A stretch of 59,178 nucleotides of DNA from Paludibacter propionicigenes (GTDB taxonomy: Bacteria > Bacteroidota > Bacteroidia > Bacteroidales > JAIFNL01). The stretch spans positions 1 to 59,178 of the forward strand of contig DYNA01000005.1 of the NCBI GenBank assembly GCA_020721325.1. The letters run 5' to 3'. The notes beneath the pieces were generated by a model. That model saw only the letters and a list, made by a program, of their open reading frames with translations, did not search any database and was not told where the DNA came from. Made by a program: the position numbers and the translations under genes. Position 1 is the stretch's first letter; every line of letters starts with the position of its first letter. Shown here one piece after another: positions 34,490 to 44,667 of this stretch.

Positions 34490-36556
34490 ATGAAATATTT
34501 TTTAATAGCCATTCTTTTTTTCATTCAACTGTCTGTGTCAGCGCAAAATAGGCAAGCCAGAGGCGAATTTGGCGGAGATGTAAACAGTGGTTTTTCGGGG
34601 CAAGAAAACGACCCGTCGGATACTACAAAAAAAACAAAAGAACGCTTAATTACCGGAAGAATTAGCGGTGATACCATTCCGAGTTTTATAGAAAGTTGGA
34701 TTTTTCAAGATGAACTTTTAAACAACAAATCGGTAGAAGTTGATACTTTCATCACCGATTTTCATGTTTTCGACAAGCTTTTTAAGAACAATCTATCGGC
34801 TTCACGGCTCTCAAACATAGCTTTACCGTATAAATCGCATCATTTTTTTAATTTTAATGATAAAAATGAGTATTTTTTTGAAAATTATTTATCCGATTAC
34901 TTGTTTACTAACGAAAAAGCAGCTTTTTACTCTACAAATTTACCTTTTACTTCAATTTTTCACTCTGCCAGCACCAAACAAGTCAATGAACAGAGCCTTG
35001 AATTGATACATACGCAAAATATTTCGACAAAATGGAACGTCGGTTTTCGATACGATGTAACCAATGCGAAAGGACAAATGACTAACAACACTTCAATTAT
35101 CAATTCGGGCGTTGTGTGGACAAGTTATTTTAGTCCAAAATACAACTTACAAACCAATTTTGTAATGAATAAAGTCATAATTGAACAAAATGGAGGCATA
35201 AATGACGAGTTTTTTGTAGCAAATGCCGAAATTGACCCCGTAAAATTGAGTGTAGCCAACACAAAATTGGCTAATTGGAGCTTAATGTTGCACCAAAAAT
35301 ACAAAATTGGCTTTAATAAAGTGAAAAAAGACAGCATTTTGACTGCTCAAAAGACCGATTCTGTGGTTTTCGATACCATTTTTGTTCCATTGATGTCATT
35401 TAACCATACCTTAAAATTAAAACATGCCAGCCGAGTTTACAACGATGAAAAAGATATGACCAGCGATTTTTATCCTTCGTACCAACAAGCTACTTTCACC
35501 TACGATTCAACTTTTTACAGCTTGCTTGAAAACACTTTTCAAGTGCAATTCAATGAAAATCAGCAAGCTAAATTCAAATTTAGAGCCAGAGCCTTTATAA
35601 AAAATCAAATAATAAAACAAGCGTCAAGTTGGGGAGGAAGTTTACCCGAAGGTTCAATTTTACACCCCAATTTTTTGTCGCGTCCGACAAGTTTTGATTA
35701 CGTCAACACCAGCATTGGCGGTGCTTTGTTCGATTTTTCGGCAAAAAAATGGGACTGGTTTGCTGCCGGAGAACTTTATACAATCGGTCGAAAAAGTGGC
35801 GATATTCTTTTAAACGGAAGTTTGGAGCGAATTTTTATCACAAAAAATGATTCTATTGTAGTTTCTTTGTCTGGAAATTACAGTCAATCAACACCATTTT
35901 ACCGCTACGAATATTTTTATTCCAATCATTACAATTGGCAAAATCAATTTAAAAAAGAAGGTAGATTAAACGGAAATTTTGAGGTAAAATTTAAAAAATA
36001 CAAACTCTATGCACGGCTTCAAATAGCAAATTTGGAAAATTATATTTATTTCGGAAAAGAAGCAACGCCTGTGCAAAACACTCAAAATATGCAAGTTATC
36101 TCAATTGATTTGAACAAAACTTTTGAATTTGGAAAATTTTTCTGGTCAAATGCAATAAATTATCAATTGATTTCGGACAAAACCATTTTACAAATCCCTG
36201 ATTTTATTTACAAAACGCAGCTTTTCGGTTCATTTATATTATTTAAAAAAGCTCTGAAATTAGAAACCGGAGTAGAAATGGAATTTACAAGTGCCTATCA
36301 ATTACCTGCTTACAATCCGGCATTGGGTATTTTTTATCAAAACTCGGTACCACACCCCTCCGTTTTAGGCAACGAAGGCGGTAATTTTCCAATGTTTTCA
36401 TTTTATGCCAATTTTAAAGTAAAAAAAGTTTTGGCTTTTATCAATTTCAGAAATCTTAATACGCTCTTGGATTTTTCTCATACATATACAACTTATTCAT
36501 ATCCAACGGAAAAGATGACTTTCCATTGGGGAGTTCTTTGGCGTTTTTATGATTAA
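34490..36556 (+). CDS. Putative porin (Porin_10 family)
   Basis: A 688-residue outer-membrane protein with a Sec signal (about 1-18). After a linker with a Thr/Lys-rich part, the chain becomes a long series of amphipathic beta strands rich in aromatic residues, ending in a short strand with aromatic residues (FHWGVLWRFYD), as in a beta barrel. The pattern fits the Bacteroidota Porin_10 family. Substrate is unknown. It is encoded alone, divergent from nadE, with a glycosyltransferase 78 nt downstream. Confidence 0.85.
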   Translation: MKYFLIAILFFIQLSVSAQNRQARGEFGGDVNSGFSGQENDPSDTTKKTKERLITGRISGDTIPSFIESWIFQDELLNNKSVEVDTFITDFHVFDKLFKNNLSASRLSNIALPYKSHHFFNFNDKNEYFFENYLSDYLFTNEKAAFYSTNLPFTSIFHSASTKQVNEQSLELIHTQNISTKWNVGFRYDVTNAKGQMTNNTSIINSGVVWTSYFSPKYNLQTNFVMNKVIIEQNGGINDEFFVANAEIDPVKLSVANTKLANWSLMLHQKYKIGFNKVKKDSILTAQKTDSVVFDTIFVPLMSFNHTLKLKHASRVYNDEKDMTSDFYPSYQQATFTYDSTFYSLLENTFQVQFNENQQAKFKFRARAFIKNQIIKQASSWGGSLPEGSILHPNFLSRPTSFDYVNTSIGGALFDFSAKKWDWFAAGELYTIGRKSGDILLNGSLERIFITKNDSIVVSLSGNYSQSTPFYRYEYFYSNHYNWQNQFKKEGRLNGNFEVKFKKYKLYARLQIANLENYIYFGKEATPVQNTQNMQVISIDLNKTFEFGKFFWSNAINYQLISDKTILQIPDFIYKTQLFGSFILFKKALKLETGVEMEFTSAYQLPAYNPALGIFYQNSVPHPSVLGNEGGNFPMFSFYANFKVKKVLAFINFRNLNTLLDFSHTYTTYSYPTEKMTFHWGVLWRFYD

Positions 36557-36634
36557 AAAAAAGAATATTTAAGTTCTGTTTTTTTTTATAAAAAATTAAA
36601 AGAAAAATTCTAAAAAAAGCTAAAAAAATAAAAC

Positions 36635-37573
36635 ATGAATATATCAATTGTAATTTCATTGCTCAACGAAGCCGAGTCGTTGCCCGAACTCATTACTTGG
36701 ATAGAGAAAGTAATGCAGGAAAATAATTTTACTTACGAAATCATTTTGGTAGATGATGGCAGTAGAGATGCCTCTTGGTCTGTAATTCAAGCACATAGAG
36801 CTAAAAACTCAGCCGTAAAAGGCATCAAATTTAGACGCAATTATGGCAAGTCGGCAGCCATTTATGTGGGCTTTGAAGCCGCGCAAGGCGATGTAGTCAT
36901 TACGATGGACGCTGATTTACAAGACAGTCCCGAAGAAATACCGGAGCTTTATAAAATGATAACCCAGCAAGATTTTGATTTGGTTTCGGGTTGGAAAAAA
37001 AAGCGTTACGACCCTGTTTTTACAAAAAATATTCCGAGTAAACTTTTCAATTGGGCTGCACGCAAGGCGAGCGGATTGAAACTTCACGATTTTAACTGCG
37101 GTTTGAAAGCATATAAAAATAATGTGGTAAAAACCATAGAAGTTTACGGCGAAATGCACCGTTGGATTCCGGTTTTGGCTGTTCGTGCGGGTTTCAATAA
37201 AATAGGTGAAAAAGTAGTTGTTCATCAAAAACGAAAATACGGAAATACTAAATTTGGAATAGACCGATTTATCAATGGATTTCTCGATTTGCTTTCCATT
37301 GTGGTTATATCTAAATTCGCAAAACGCCCGATGCACTTTTTCGGGCTTTGGGGTTCACTGAGTTTTTTATTTGGATTTTTTATTTTGCTGTATTTAACCA
37401 TTGCAAAATTTGTTTTTCTCGAATACAAAATGACAGAAAGACCGCTTTTCTTTTTAGGACTTTTGGCAATTATTTTTGGAACACAATTGTTTATAACCGG
37501 TTTTTTAGCCGAATTTATTTCACGCAGTTCGCACGAGCGCAATAAATATCAGATAGAGCAAATTATTTCATAA
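36635..37573 (+). CDS. Family 2 glycosyltransferase, GtrB/DPM1-like
   Basis: A 312-residue membrane glycosyltransferase. GT-A domain about 1-225: SIVISLLNEAESLPEL, LVDDGSRDAS and the metal-binding DAD in TMDADLQDSPEE. Two membrane helices near 237-300 anchor it. The arrangement is that of enzymes that load a sugar onto undecaprenyl or dolichyl phosphate (GtrB, ArnC, DPM1). The sugar is not predictable. The next gene starts 7 nt after the stop codon, so the two form an operon. Confidence 0.92.
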   Translation: MNISIVISLLNEAESLPELITWIEKVMQENNFTYEIILVDDGSRDASWSVIQAHRAKNSAVKGIKFRRNYGKSAAIYVGFEAAQGDVVITMDADLQDSPEEIPELYKMITQQDFDLVSGWKKKRYDPVFTKNIPSKLFNWAARKASGLKLHDFNCGLKAYKNNVVKTIEVYGEMHRWIPVLAVRAGFNKIGEKVVVHQKRKYGNTKFGIDRFINGFLDLLSIVVISKFAKRPMHFFGLWGSLSFLFGFFILLYLTIAKFVFLEYKMTERPLFFLGLLAIIFGTQLFITGFLAEFISRSSHERNKYQIEQIIS

Positions 37574-37579
37574 TTTTTC

Positions 37580-38398
37580 ATGAAAAAATTTATTGTTTTT
37601 TTTTTATTTTTCACTCATTATCAATTGTTTTGTCAAACTATAAAATGGGTAGAAATTGACAATAAAATAAATTATTCCAAGACCGAAAATCAAAATGGAA
37701 ATGCTATTTTAATGGCTTTCGGCGGCTGGACTGCTCATAAAAATTGGGTTTCGGTTTGGACTGAAAATCTTTTTAAAAATGTAGGTAATGATTTGAAAAT
37801 TAAGTATTTATTTGCAGTAAGCGGACCAAAAAACTCTTTATACAAAGACCGTGAAATAAATACCAAACAATTAGCCGAAAAAACTTTTGAGATATTAAAA
37901 TACCAAAAAAATTATAAAAAAAATAAGTTAATTGTGGTTGCCCATTCGAGTGGAGCTTATGTAGCTCACGAATTTTTTCAGTTTCTGTTTTCGATGGATA
38001 GTTTGAATGAATTTTCAAATTTGAAAAACCGAATTATTTATTTTAATCTCGATGGTGGAACGGGTGTGAGCGATTTTGAATGGACACAAATAGAAAATCT
38101 TAAAATACACTTATTTAAAGCCATTTACGGTGTTTATGCGTTTGATGAACAAAGTCAAATTTCTTCGCCCAATAAAGATGAAATGCTTGAAATCGGTAAA
38201 ATGGATGCAAATTGTTTTTCACTGGAAATAGCTTTTGAAAACTCAGAATGCCTTAATAAATGGTGCGTTCATGAAACTTTAATCATTGAAAAACCTCACA
38301 ATATTCATACTTTTGACCTCGAAAAAGATTATAGGCTCTTCTCAAACGACCGCAAAGTTTGTACAAAATATTTTCGGGTATTAAAATCAAAAAAATAA
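37580..38398 (+). CDS. Exported alpha/beta-hydrolase-like protein
   Basis: A 272-residue protein with a Sec signal (about 1-19, LFCQ end). The segment NKLIVVAHSSGAYVAHEF has the nucleophile elbow of alpha/beta hydrolases (H-S-S-G, with Ala in place of the first Gly), and the C-terminal HNIHTFD may hold the catalytic His. The preceding GGWTAHKNW stretch fits an oxyanion region. Substrate is unknown. It follows the glycosyltransferase within a few nucleotides, which suggests a joint role in envelope glycan metabolism; that is inference. Confidence 0.7.
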   Translation: MKKFIVFFLFFTHYQLFCQTIKWVEIDNKINYSKTENQNGNAILMAFGGWTAHKNWVSVWTENLFKNVGNDLKIKYLFAVSGPKNSLYKDREINTKQLAEKTFEILKYQKNYKKNKLIVVAHSSGAYVAHEFFQFLFSMDSLNEFSNLKNRIIYFNLDGGTGVSDFEWTQIENLKIHLFKAIYGVYAFDEQSQISSPNKDEMLEIGKMDANCFSLEIAFENSECLNKWCVHETLIIEKPHNIHTFDLEKDYRLFSNDRKVCTKYFRVLKSKK

Positions 38399-38469
38399 TT
38401 GAAAGAAAATATACATAACATCTTATCATTCTGTTTTTTAACGAATTGATACGATACTTTCCGATTTTT

Positions 38470-38541
38470 GTAACTATACTTTAAACGATTTATCTTTTAA
38501 CTTTTCCAAAGTTCTAAAGCTTTGGAAAAGTTATAGTTACA
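38470..38541. repeat. Dispersed palindrome, copy 3, with outer arms
   Basis: TAACTTTTCCAAAG (38498-38511) and its exact inverse (38520-38533) form a 14-bp hairpin that differs from copies 1 and 2 at matched positions in both arms, keeping pairing. Outer arms GTAACTATA (near 38471) and TATAGTTAC (near 38532) can pair instead. It lies between two convergent genes and may double as a terminator. Confidence 0.75.
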
Positions 38542-38610
38542 TTATAATAAAAATCAAAACTAAAATCTTTGCTCGATTTATTTGTTCTAATTTTTTTTAA
38601 AATGTAAACA

Positions 38611-40203
38611 CTAATAATAAATAGTTTTTCTTAAAAAACTCATTACCAATGATTTGCCTGTTGGTTTCTTAAGCTTTTGCAAGGCTTTGTATGGCTGAAT
38701 AAGTTTTCCGGTAGCAGCGGTATTTTGAGTTTCCATTCCAGTTTCGCTAAGCAATTCAAAAGCTTCTTGTGTAGTGAGGTCGGGATTGAATGCCTTTAAT
38801 ATACCCAAAATGCTTGCTACATAAGGAGTTGCCATCGAAGTACCACTCAATTTTTCATATTGGTTTTTGGGTACGGTAGAATAAATATTTACACCCGGAG
38901 CTGAAAGTTTGTACTCCATTTCATTTACCAAATTTGAAAAAGTAGCTTTGTTTAATTTTTCATCAACCGCTGCTACGGTAATAACGTTTTTACAAGCTGC
39001 CGGAACGTGAAATTTAGCGTTTTCGTTGCTATTTCCGGCGGCTACTACTACAATTGCCCCTTTGTAATTGGCGTATTCAATGGCTTTATTATAAGCAATT
39101 TGCGACAAATCAGTTGATTTTCCACCCAGCGACATTGAAATAACATCTGCACCTTGGTCTGCTGCCAAAAGAATGCCATCAATGATAGCCTCTTGCGTTC
39201 CTCTACCTTTCGGCAAAACAGTGATTGATGTAATCGAAGTAAGGGAATTGTTTAAATTCAGTGATGCAATTCCAATTTTATTGTTTGATACTGCGCAAGC
39301 TATTCCGGCACAATGCGTTCCGTGTTTTTGAGTGTCGGAGTCGTATTTTGCCGAAAGGCTAATATAATTATCTTTTAAATCTTCGTGTCGGCTATCCACT
39401 CCGGTATCAAGAATAAAAATTCTGGCTTTTTTTTGCGGACTTTTTTTCTTTATTTGAGTAGCAAAATTATCAATGTCCATATATTTGAAAGCCCACAATT
39501 CGAGTACATAAAGGTCGTTGAGTGAGCGACAAGTAAATTTATCGCCTTGTGATTGTGCAAGAACGTTAATCGGTTCAATTTCAATGGTTTCGTTGTACTC
39601 TACCCAAACTGCAATCTTAGAATCATCGAGTATTTTTTTAACCTTTGATGCCTCAATACTGTCTTTCAAATTAATAGTAAAACAATTGTCAAGTGTTGTA
39701 TTTGCCGAATCTTTTAAATGAGGAAATGCCGGAATAATTTCAGGATTGAAATCTTTTAAAAGCAATTTAAGCTGTTCCATTTGCTCTAAATTATATAATT
39801 CAAAAAGCAATTCAGCAGATGGTTCAAAAACAAACTCGGTTTTTTCTTTTGGTAAAATATTGGGCAATTTTCCATTTTTATAATACAAATATCCAAAAAC
39901 GACTGCCAAAACAGCCACTAATACGCCCGATACAATTTTAAACCGAAAAAATAATTCCCAAAATTTAAAAAATAAGGTAAAAATTGCTAAATCGCGTAAA
40001 AACCAAACTATCATAAACCATTCGATGGGATAATGGCTAAAAAAAGATGCAAAATAAACAAGAGCCGATAAAAATAGTATTATATTTAATATCTTTATTT
40101 TCAATTTATTAACATCAAAGATAAACCAAATTGAAAAAAGCAAAAGTAAAGCTAAAAAGCTATACGGATAGAGCGCGCCTATCCAAGCAAGAATTGTATT
40201 CAT
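38611..40203 (-). CDS. Membrane-anchored subtilisin-like serine protease (S8)
   Basis: A 530-residue protein. Three or four membrane helices (about 14-29, 36-54, 60-82, 90-107) come first, then a linker domain (about 120-235) that may be a prodomain-like inhibitor, then an S8 catalytic domain (about 258-510). Triad: Asp266 (ILDTGVD), His294 (KHGTHCAG) and Ser456 (SGTSMATP), with oxyanion Asn391. Subtilases are usually secreted by a cleavable signal; multiple N-terminal helices are unusual and fix the protease to the inner membrane. Its ATG overlaps the stop of an 84-residue upstream gene (ATGA), so translation is coupled. Confidence 0.9.
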   Translation of the reverse strand: MNTILAWIGALYPYSFLALLLLFSIWFIFDVNKLKIKILNIILFLSALVYFASFFSHYPIEWFMIVWFLRDLAIFTLFFKFWELFFRFKIVSGVLVAVLAVVFGYLYYKNGKLPNILPKEKTEFVFEPSAELLFELYNLEQMEQLKLLLKDFNPEIIPAFPHLKDSANTTLDNCFTINLKDSIEASKVKKILDDSKIAVWVEYNETIEIEPINVLAQSQGDKFTCRSLNDLYVLELWAFKYMDIDNFATQIKKKSPQKKARIFILDTGVDSRHEDLKDNYISLSAKYDSDTQKHGTHCAGIACAVSNNKIGIASLNLNNSLTSITSITVLPKGRGTQEAIIDGILLAADQGADVISMSLGGKSTDLSQIAYNKAIEYANYKGAIVVVAAGNSNENAKFHVPAACKNVITVAAVDEKLNKATFSNLVNEMEYKLSAPGVNIYSTVPKNQYEKLSGTSMATPYVASILGILKAFNPDLTTQEAFELLSETGMETQNTAATGKLIQPYKALQKLKKPTGKSLVMSFLRKTIYY

Positions 40204-40454
40204 ATATTTACCTGATTTACAATATTATACTCTATTAATTGAATGTTAATATGGGGCGACATAAAAATAGAAGCTTCTTCCGGTACTATTTGAATGTAAG
40301 CCATTATTTCTAAGCCTTCTTGTTTTAATTCTTCCGGTATATTTTCCACTCTGTACTTTTGGTCATTTTTTTTATCCTTTAAAAACCAAAATGTTGTTTC
40401 TAATGAACTAAAAAATACCTCAGCCTGAATGAATTGATTATTATTTTTTTCCAT
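40200..40454 (-). CDS. Small protein coupled to the membrane subtilase
   Basis: An 84-residue soluble protein with no signal or membrane segment. Predicted beta strands (FIQAEVFFSS, TTFWFLKD, LEIMAYIQIV, INIQLIEYNIV) suggest a small beta domain. I do not recognise a family. Its stop overlaps the start codon of the S8 protease by 4 nt, so the two products are made together; it could be an inhibitor, adaptor or chaperone of the protease. That is inference from position. Confidence 0.65.
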   Translation of the reverse strand: MEKNNNQFIQAEVFFSSLETTFWFLKDKKNDQKYRVENIPEELKQEGLEIMAYIQIVPEEASIFMSPHINIQLIEYNIVNQVNI

Positions 40455-40588
40455 AAAAAAGAAAAAATTAAAAAATTTCTTTGCGAAAATACAAAAAATA
40501 TTTCAAAAATTGCTTTTTTTTTATAAATAATTTCTAAGATATGGAAATTTTCGTATCAATCTATTAACAACCAGTATGTTGAAAATTT

Positions 40589-42208
40589 TTACGCTAAATA
40601 TTTTTCAATTATCATAGAAAAAGTTTCCAGACTTATAGGTTTGGCTATAAAGTCGTTGCAGCCAACAATGGCAGCATGGGCTTTATTTTCTTTAGAGGCA
40701 TACGCCGATTGAACAATAATGGGCAACTCAGGTCGCATTTCTTTAATTCTTTCAGCGGCTTCAAAACCATCTATAATAGGCATTTTCAAATCGAGAAGAA
40801 TCATATCAATGCTCTTATTTTGCTTGCAAATATCAATAGCTTGCTTTCCATTTTCTACCACAATAATTTCATAAGGCATTTTAAATTTTATCTTAAAAAG
40901 TGTTTCTAAATAAAAACTATTTTCTTCTTCATCTTCCACAATTAAAATGGTATAGCATTCTTTTTTAGGCACATCAATTTCTTTCATGGCATCAATTTCT
41001 TCTTGCGAAATAACAGGTTTGTAGGGGAGCGTTACAAAAAAAGTAGCACCTTGACCTTTTTCCGATTTTAAATAAATATCACCGCCCAGCAAAAACGCAT
41101 TTTCGCGTGCTATCGACAAACCTAAGCCCAAACCCCCAATTCTACGTGTTAAACCTTTGTCGGCTTGCGAAAAACGCTCGAATATAATTTGTTGCTGTTC
41201 CTGTGCTATACCTATTCCGGTGTCTTTTACATAAATTTCAATTTTGTCATTTTTGAGCAAACAACCATATTCAACTGACCCTTTTTGTGTAAAACGAAGG
41301 GCATTTTCGAGCAAATTGCCTACAATTCGTTGCAATTTTGGTTTATCGGAAAAAACAATACACTTTTTATTGTTCAGTTCGTTTTTATAAGTTAAATTAA
41401 TGTTTTTTTCTTTGGCTTTGTCAATAAAAAGGGTGTAAAGTTCAATAAATAATTCAAGTAAATTTACCTCTGTTTCTTTAACATCAACTTGTTTTGTACC
41501 TAATTTTGAAATTTCTAAAATATCGTCAATAATTTTCATCAATCGGTAGGTGCTTCGCAAGATGAATCCCAGAAAATTGGTTCGCTCTTTATCGCCTATA
41601 TCGGTGCGTTTGAGCAGATTAGCAAAGCCAATGATGCCATTCATGGGTGTACGAATTTCGTGTGAAATGTTTCTCAAAAATTCGGTTTTTAATTTATCAC
41701 TTTCTTCGGCTTTGGCTTTGGCTTTGATGAGTTCGTCTTCATATTTTTTACGCTGTGTAAAATCGGTTAAAACAGCCACAATGACTTCTTTTCCAAACCA
41801 ATAGGCTTTATTGTGCGAAATATGAACGAACAGTCTTTTTTTTGTTTCAAATTGTCTGATTTCTATTTCAATTGAAAATTTTTTTCCTTGTAAAACTTCT
41901 TCCCAAATGGATAATAATTCGCTCAAATGTATATCTTTAGTATAAAAATCGACTATTTGTGTATCATTTTCAAGTGTTTTACCGATGTTAAACATTTCAG
42001 CAGCTCTATTGTTTACTGAAAGTATTTTGCCAAAACGGTTGTGAATGACAATGCCATCGCTGGTATTGTCGAAAATAGTTTGCAAATTGGTATTAACAGC
42101 TTCTAATTCAGCTATTTTCTCTTGCAATTCGGGATAATAACTTTTTTTAAGTGTGTCTTCGTTTTCACTTATTTTTTTTTCATTTTCGTTTTGCAAATTT
42201 TTTTCCAT
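40589..42208 (-). CDS. Hybrid sensor histidine kinase with PAS and receiver domains
   Basis: About 539 residues from the ATG at 42208 (MEKNLQNE); an upstream in-frame start would add 21 residues of unlikely sequence. A coiled coil leads into a PAS domain (about 40-155), a HisKA helix with phospho-accepting His183 (NISHEIRTPMNG), HATPase_c (NLLENALRF, KDTGIGIA, GGLGLGLSIA) and a C-terminal receiver (about 420-539, LIVEDEEEN, MILLDLKMPIIDG, and the Lys in DFIAKPI). No membrane segment is seen, so it should sense a cytoplasmic signal. No target regulator is adjacent. Confidence 0.93.
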   Translation of the reverse strand: MEKNLQNENEKKISENEDTLKKSYYPELQEKIAELEAVNTNLQTIFDNTSDGIVIHNRFGKILSVNNRAAEMFNIGKTLENDTQIVDFYTKDIHLSELLSIWEEVLQGKKFSIEIEIRQFETKKRLFVHISHNKAYWFGKEVIVAVLTDFTQRKKYEDELIKAKAKAEESDKLKTEFLRNISHEIRTPMNGIIGFANLLKRTDIGDKERTNFLGFILRSTYRLMKIIDDILEISKLGTKQVDVKETEVNLLELFIELYTLFIDKAKEKNINLTYKNELNNKKCIVFSDKPKLQRIVGNLLENALRFTQKGSVEYGCLLKNDKIEIYVKDTGIGIAQEQQQIIFERFSQADKGLTRRIGGLGLGLSIARENAFLLGGDIYLKSEKGQGATFFVTLPYKPVISQEEIDAMKEIDVPKKECYTILIVEDEEENSFYLETLFKIKFKMPYEIIVVENGKQAIDICKQNKSIDMILLDLKMPIIDGFEAAERIKEMRPELPIIVQSAYASKENKAHAAIVGCNDFIAKPISLETFSMIIEKYLA

Positions 42209-42586
42209 TTTCTTAAAAAAATAAATTTTAAGGTTTTTGAAGTTTTTGTTCGTTAAAAAAAATAAATACACGTTGCCAATTTTTTAATTATCGAATATTA
42301 TATTATCAAATAACTGAATATAAAGTATTTGTAAAATTTGAAATTTACTGAATACAATTGGCTAAGCATTGAGTTAAAATTATTTTTTAAAATCGTTTTT
42401 ATTTTTTTTTGTAAAAATATAATAATCAGATGATTAATTAATAAAAGATTTTGTACTTTTGAATCGAATTTTCTTTTTTTTTGATATAGTAAAAGTAAAA
42501 ATTAAATTTTTATTTTGCAAATATAAAATAAAAAAAGCGAAATTTATTTAATAAATTTCGCTTTTTTATATTTTTTTGTAAAAAAA
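42209..42586. other. Intergenic region between the hybrid kinase and typA
   Basis: Apart from the typA terminator (42531-42567), the region holds TACTTTTG on the plus strand (42454-42461), an exact -7 match without a -33 box. A plus-strand transcript from it would run about 100 nt and end at the hairpin. The rest is A/T-rich with no other signal. Confidence 0.4.
42531..42567. terminator. Terminator of typA
   Basis: AAAAAAGCGAAATTTATT (42531-42548) and its exact inverse (42550-42567) form an 18-bp stem. A runs and T runs at both ends make it usable in both directions. Confidence 0.88.
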
Positions 42587-44389
42587 TTAAACGGATTTTG
42601 TTTTTCTTCTGCGTTCGTTTTCGTCTAAATAAATTTTGCGCAAGCGAATGTTATTGGGTGTAACTTCCACATATTCATCGGCTTGTATGTATTCCAACGC
42701 TTCTTCGAGCGAAAATTTAATGGGCGGTACAAGACGCACTTTGTCGTCTGAACCGGAAGCTCTAATGTTGGTTAATTTTTTACTTTTCGTAACATTCACT
42801 ACCATATCGTCGGCGCGTGTATTTTCGCCAATTACTTGTCCGGCGTAAACTTCTTCTTGCGGGTCGATAAAAAATTTGCCTCTATCTTGCAGTTTATCAA
42901 TGGAATAAGCAAAAGCTGTTCCGGTTTCCATTGCTATGAGCGAACCAACATTTCTTTTTTCAATATCGCCTTTGTAGGCTTGAAATTCAATGAAACGATG
43001 CGAAATGATGGCTTCGCCGGCGGTGGCAGTTAAAAGATTGGTTCTTAGACCGATAATGCCACGTGAAGGGATTAAAAATTGCAAAATTATGCGGTCGCCT
43101 TTGGTTACCATGCTTTGCATTTCGCCTCGCCGTTTGGTAATCATGTCAATGGCTTTGCCCGAAAACTCTTCGGCTACATCTATGGTCATTTCTTCTATCG
43201 GTTCGCTTTTTACGCCTTCTATTTCTTTTATAATTACTTGAGGCTGACCTACTTGAAGTTCATAACCTTCGCGGCGCATAGTTTCAATTAAAATGGACAA
43301 GTGCAATACGCCTCGCCCAAAAACATTGTACGTGTCGGCTGTTCCGGTGGTTTCAACGCGAAGAGCCAAGTTTTTCTCCAATTCTTTGTAAAGTCTTGTT
43401 TTTAAGTGGTTTGAGGTTACATATTTACCGTCTTGCCCGTAAAAAGGCGAGTCGTTGATGGTAAAAAGCATGCTCATTGTGGGTTCGTCGATGGAAATGG
43501 TTGGCAAAGCTTCCGGATTTTCGGAATCGGCTATCGTGTCGCCAATGTCAAATCCTTCAATTCCAACTAAAGCGCAAATTTCGCCCGATTTTACGTTTTC
43601 TACTTTCATTTTTTGAAAACCCTCGTAAACCAAAATTTCTTTAATTCGGCTTTTTTTCCGAGTGCCATCGCGTTTGATGAGTGTAATATTTTGATTAACA
43701 GACAGTTCACCGCGTTTAAGTCGTCCAATGGCTATTCTACCTACATAAGTTGAATAATCGAGCGATGTTATGAGCATTTGTGGCGTTCCTTCTTCAAATT
43801 TAGGAGCCGGAATATGCTCAATGATGGTGTCTAAAAGTGGCACTATATCAGTGGTTTCTTTACGCCAATCGTGCGACATCCAGCCGTTTTTCGATGAGCC
43901 GTAAATGGTCGGAAAATTCATTTGGTCTTCGGTAGCACCCAAAGCGTACATGAGGTCAAAAACTTGTTCTTGCACTTCGTCGGGGCGACAGTTTTGTTTG
44001 TCCACCTTGTTGATAACTACTATGGGCTTCAAACCCAGCTCAATAGCTTTTGAAAGCACAAAGCGCGTTTGAGGCATTGTACCTTCAAAGGCATCAACCA
44101 AAAGCAAAACACCGTCAGCCATGTTTAAAACACGTTCTACTTCGCCTCCAAAGTCGGCGTGTCCGGGCGTGTCGATGATGTTTATTTTTGTACCTTTGTA
44201 ATTTACCGAAACATTTTTTGCAAGAATAGTTATTCCGCGTTCACGTTCTAAGTCATTGTTATCGAGAATAAGTTCACCGGGTTTTTCGTGGTCTTTGAAT
44301 AAATTTCCAAGTAAAAGCATTTTATCTACCAGAGTTGTTTTTCCGTGGTCAACGTGAGCTATTATTGCAATGTTTCTAATATTTTGCAT
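42587..44389 (-). CDS. typA: Ribosome-associated translational GTPase TypA/BipA
   Basis: A 600-residue translational GTPase of family length. G motifs: [10 protein letters not shown] (about 11-20), [17 protein letters not shown] and NKVD. EF-G-like domains II, III and V and a BipA-specific C-terminal domain follow ([16 protein letters not shown]; tail lysine/arginine-rich). It acts in ribosome assembly and stress adaptation. A -7-like box (CAAAATTA on the plus strand, 44444-44451) lies upstream. It is transcribed alone and ends at an 18-bp terminator. Confidence 0.97.
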   Translation of the reverse strand: MQNIRNIAIIAHVDHGKTTLVDKMLLLGNLFKDHEKPGELILDNNDLERERGITILAKNVSVNYKGTKINIIDTPGHADFGGEVERVLNMADGVLLLVDAFEGTMPQTRFVLSKAIELGLKPIVVINKVDKQNCRPDEVQEQVFDLMYALGATEDQMNFPTIYGSSKNGWMSHDWRKETTDIVPLLDTIIEHIPAPKFEEGTPQMLITSLDYSTYVGRIAIGRLKRGELSVNQNITLIKRDGTRKKSRIKEILVYEGFQKMKVENVKSGEICALVGIEGFDIGDTIADSENPEALPTISIDEPTMSMLFTINDSPFYGQDGKYVTSNHLKTRLYKELEKNLALRVETTGTADTYNVFGRGVLHLSILIETMRREGYELQVGQPQVIIKEIEGVKSEPIEEMTIDVAEEFSGKAIDMITKRRGEMQSMVTKGDRIILQFLIPSRGIIGLRTNLLTATAGEAIISHRFIEFQAYKGDIEKRNVGSLIAMETGTAFAYSIDKLQDRGKFFIDPQEEVYAGQVIGENTRADDMVVNVTKSKKLTNIRASGSDDKVRLVPPIKFSLEEALEYIQADEYVEVTPNNIRLRKIYLDENERRRKTKSV

Positions 44390-44551
44390 GTTTTAATTTT
44401 TAATTTCTATCTAAATTCTTCTTTTTTCTTTTAAAAAAACATGCAAAATTAATTCTTTTTCTGATTTTTAATCTATTATTTTAAATTAAAACTTCTTAAA
44501 AAAACAAAAATGATTTTTAAATATTTCATAATCAAATAATTATGATTTTTA

Positions 44552-44590
44552 ATTTGTTAAATTGTTACATTATTAAATTGTTACGTTTTG
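44552..44590. repeat. Short tandem repeat upstream of the radical SAM gene
   Basis: Imperfect 15-nt units with the core AAATTGTTAC, closely matching in inverted orientation the units before gltX (7164-7200). Placed about 80 nt before the start codon. Confidence 0.6.
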
Positions 44591-44667
44591 GTAAACAAAA
44601 TTTTTAACATTTACATAATAAAAAAAAATCTATCTTGCAGCCTAATTTTTTTTTATTTATTTATACG

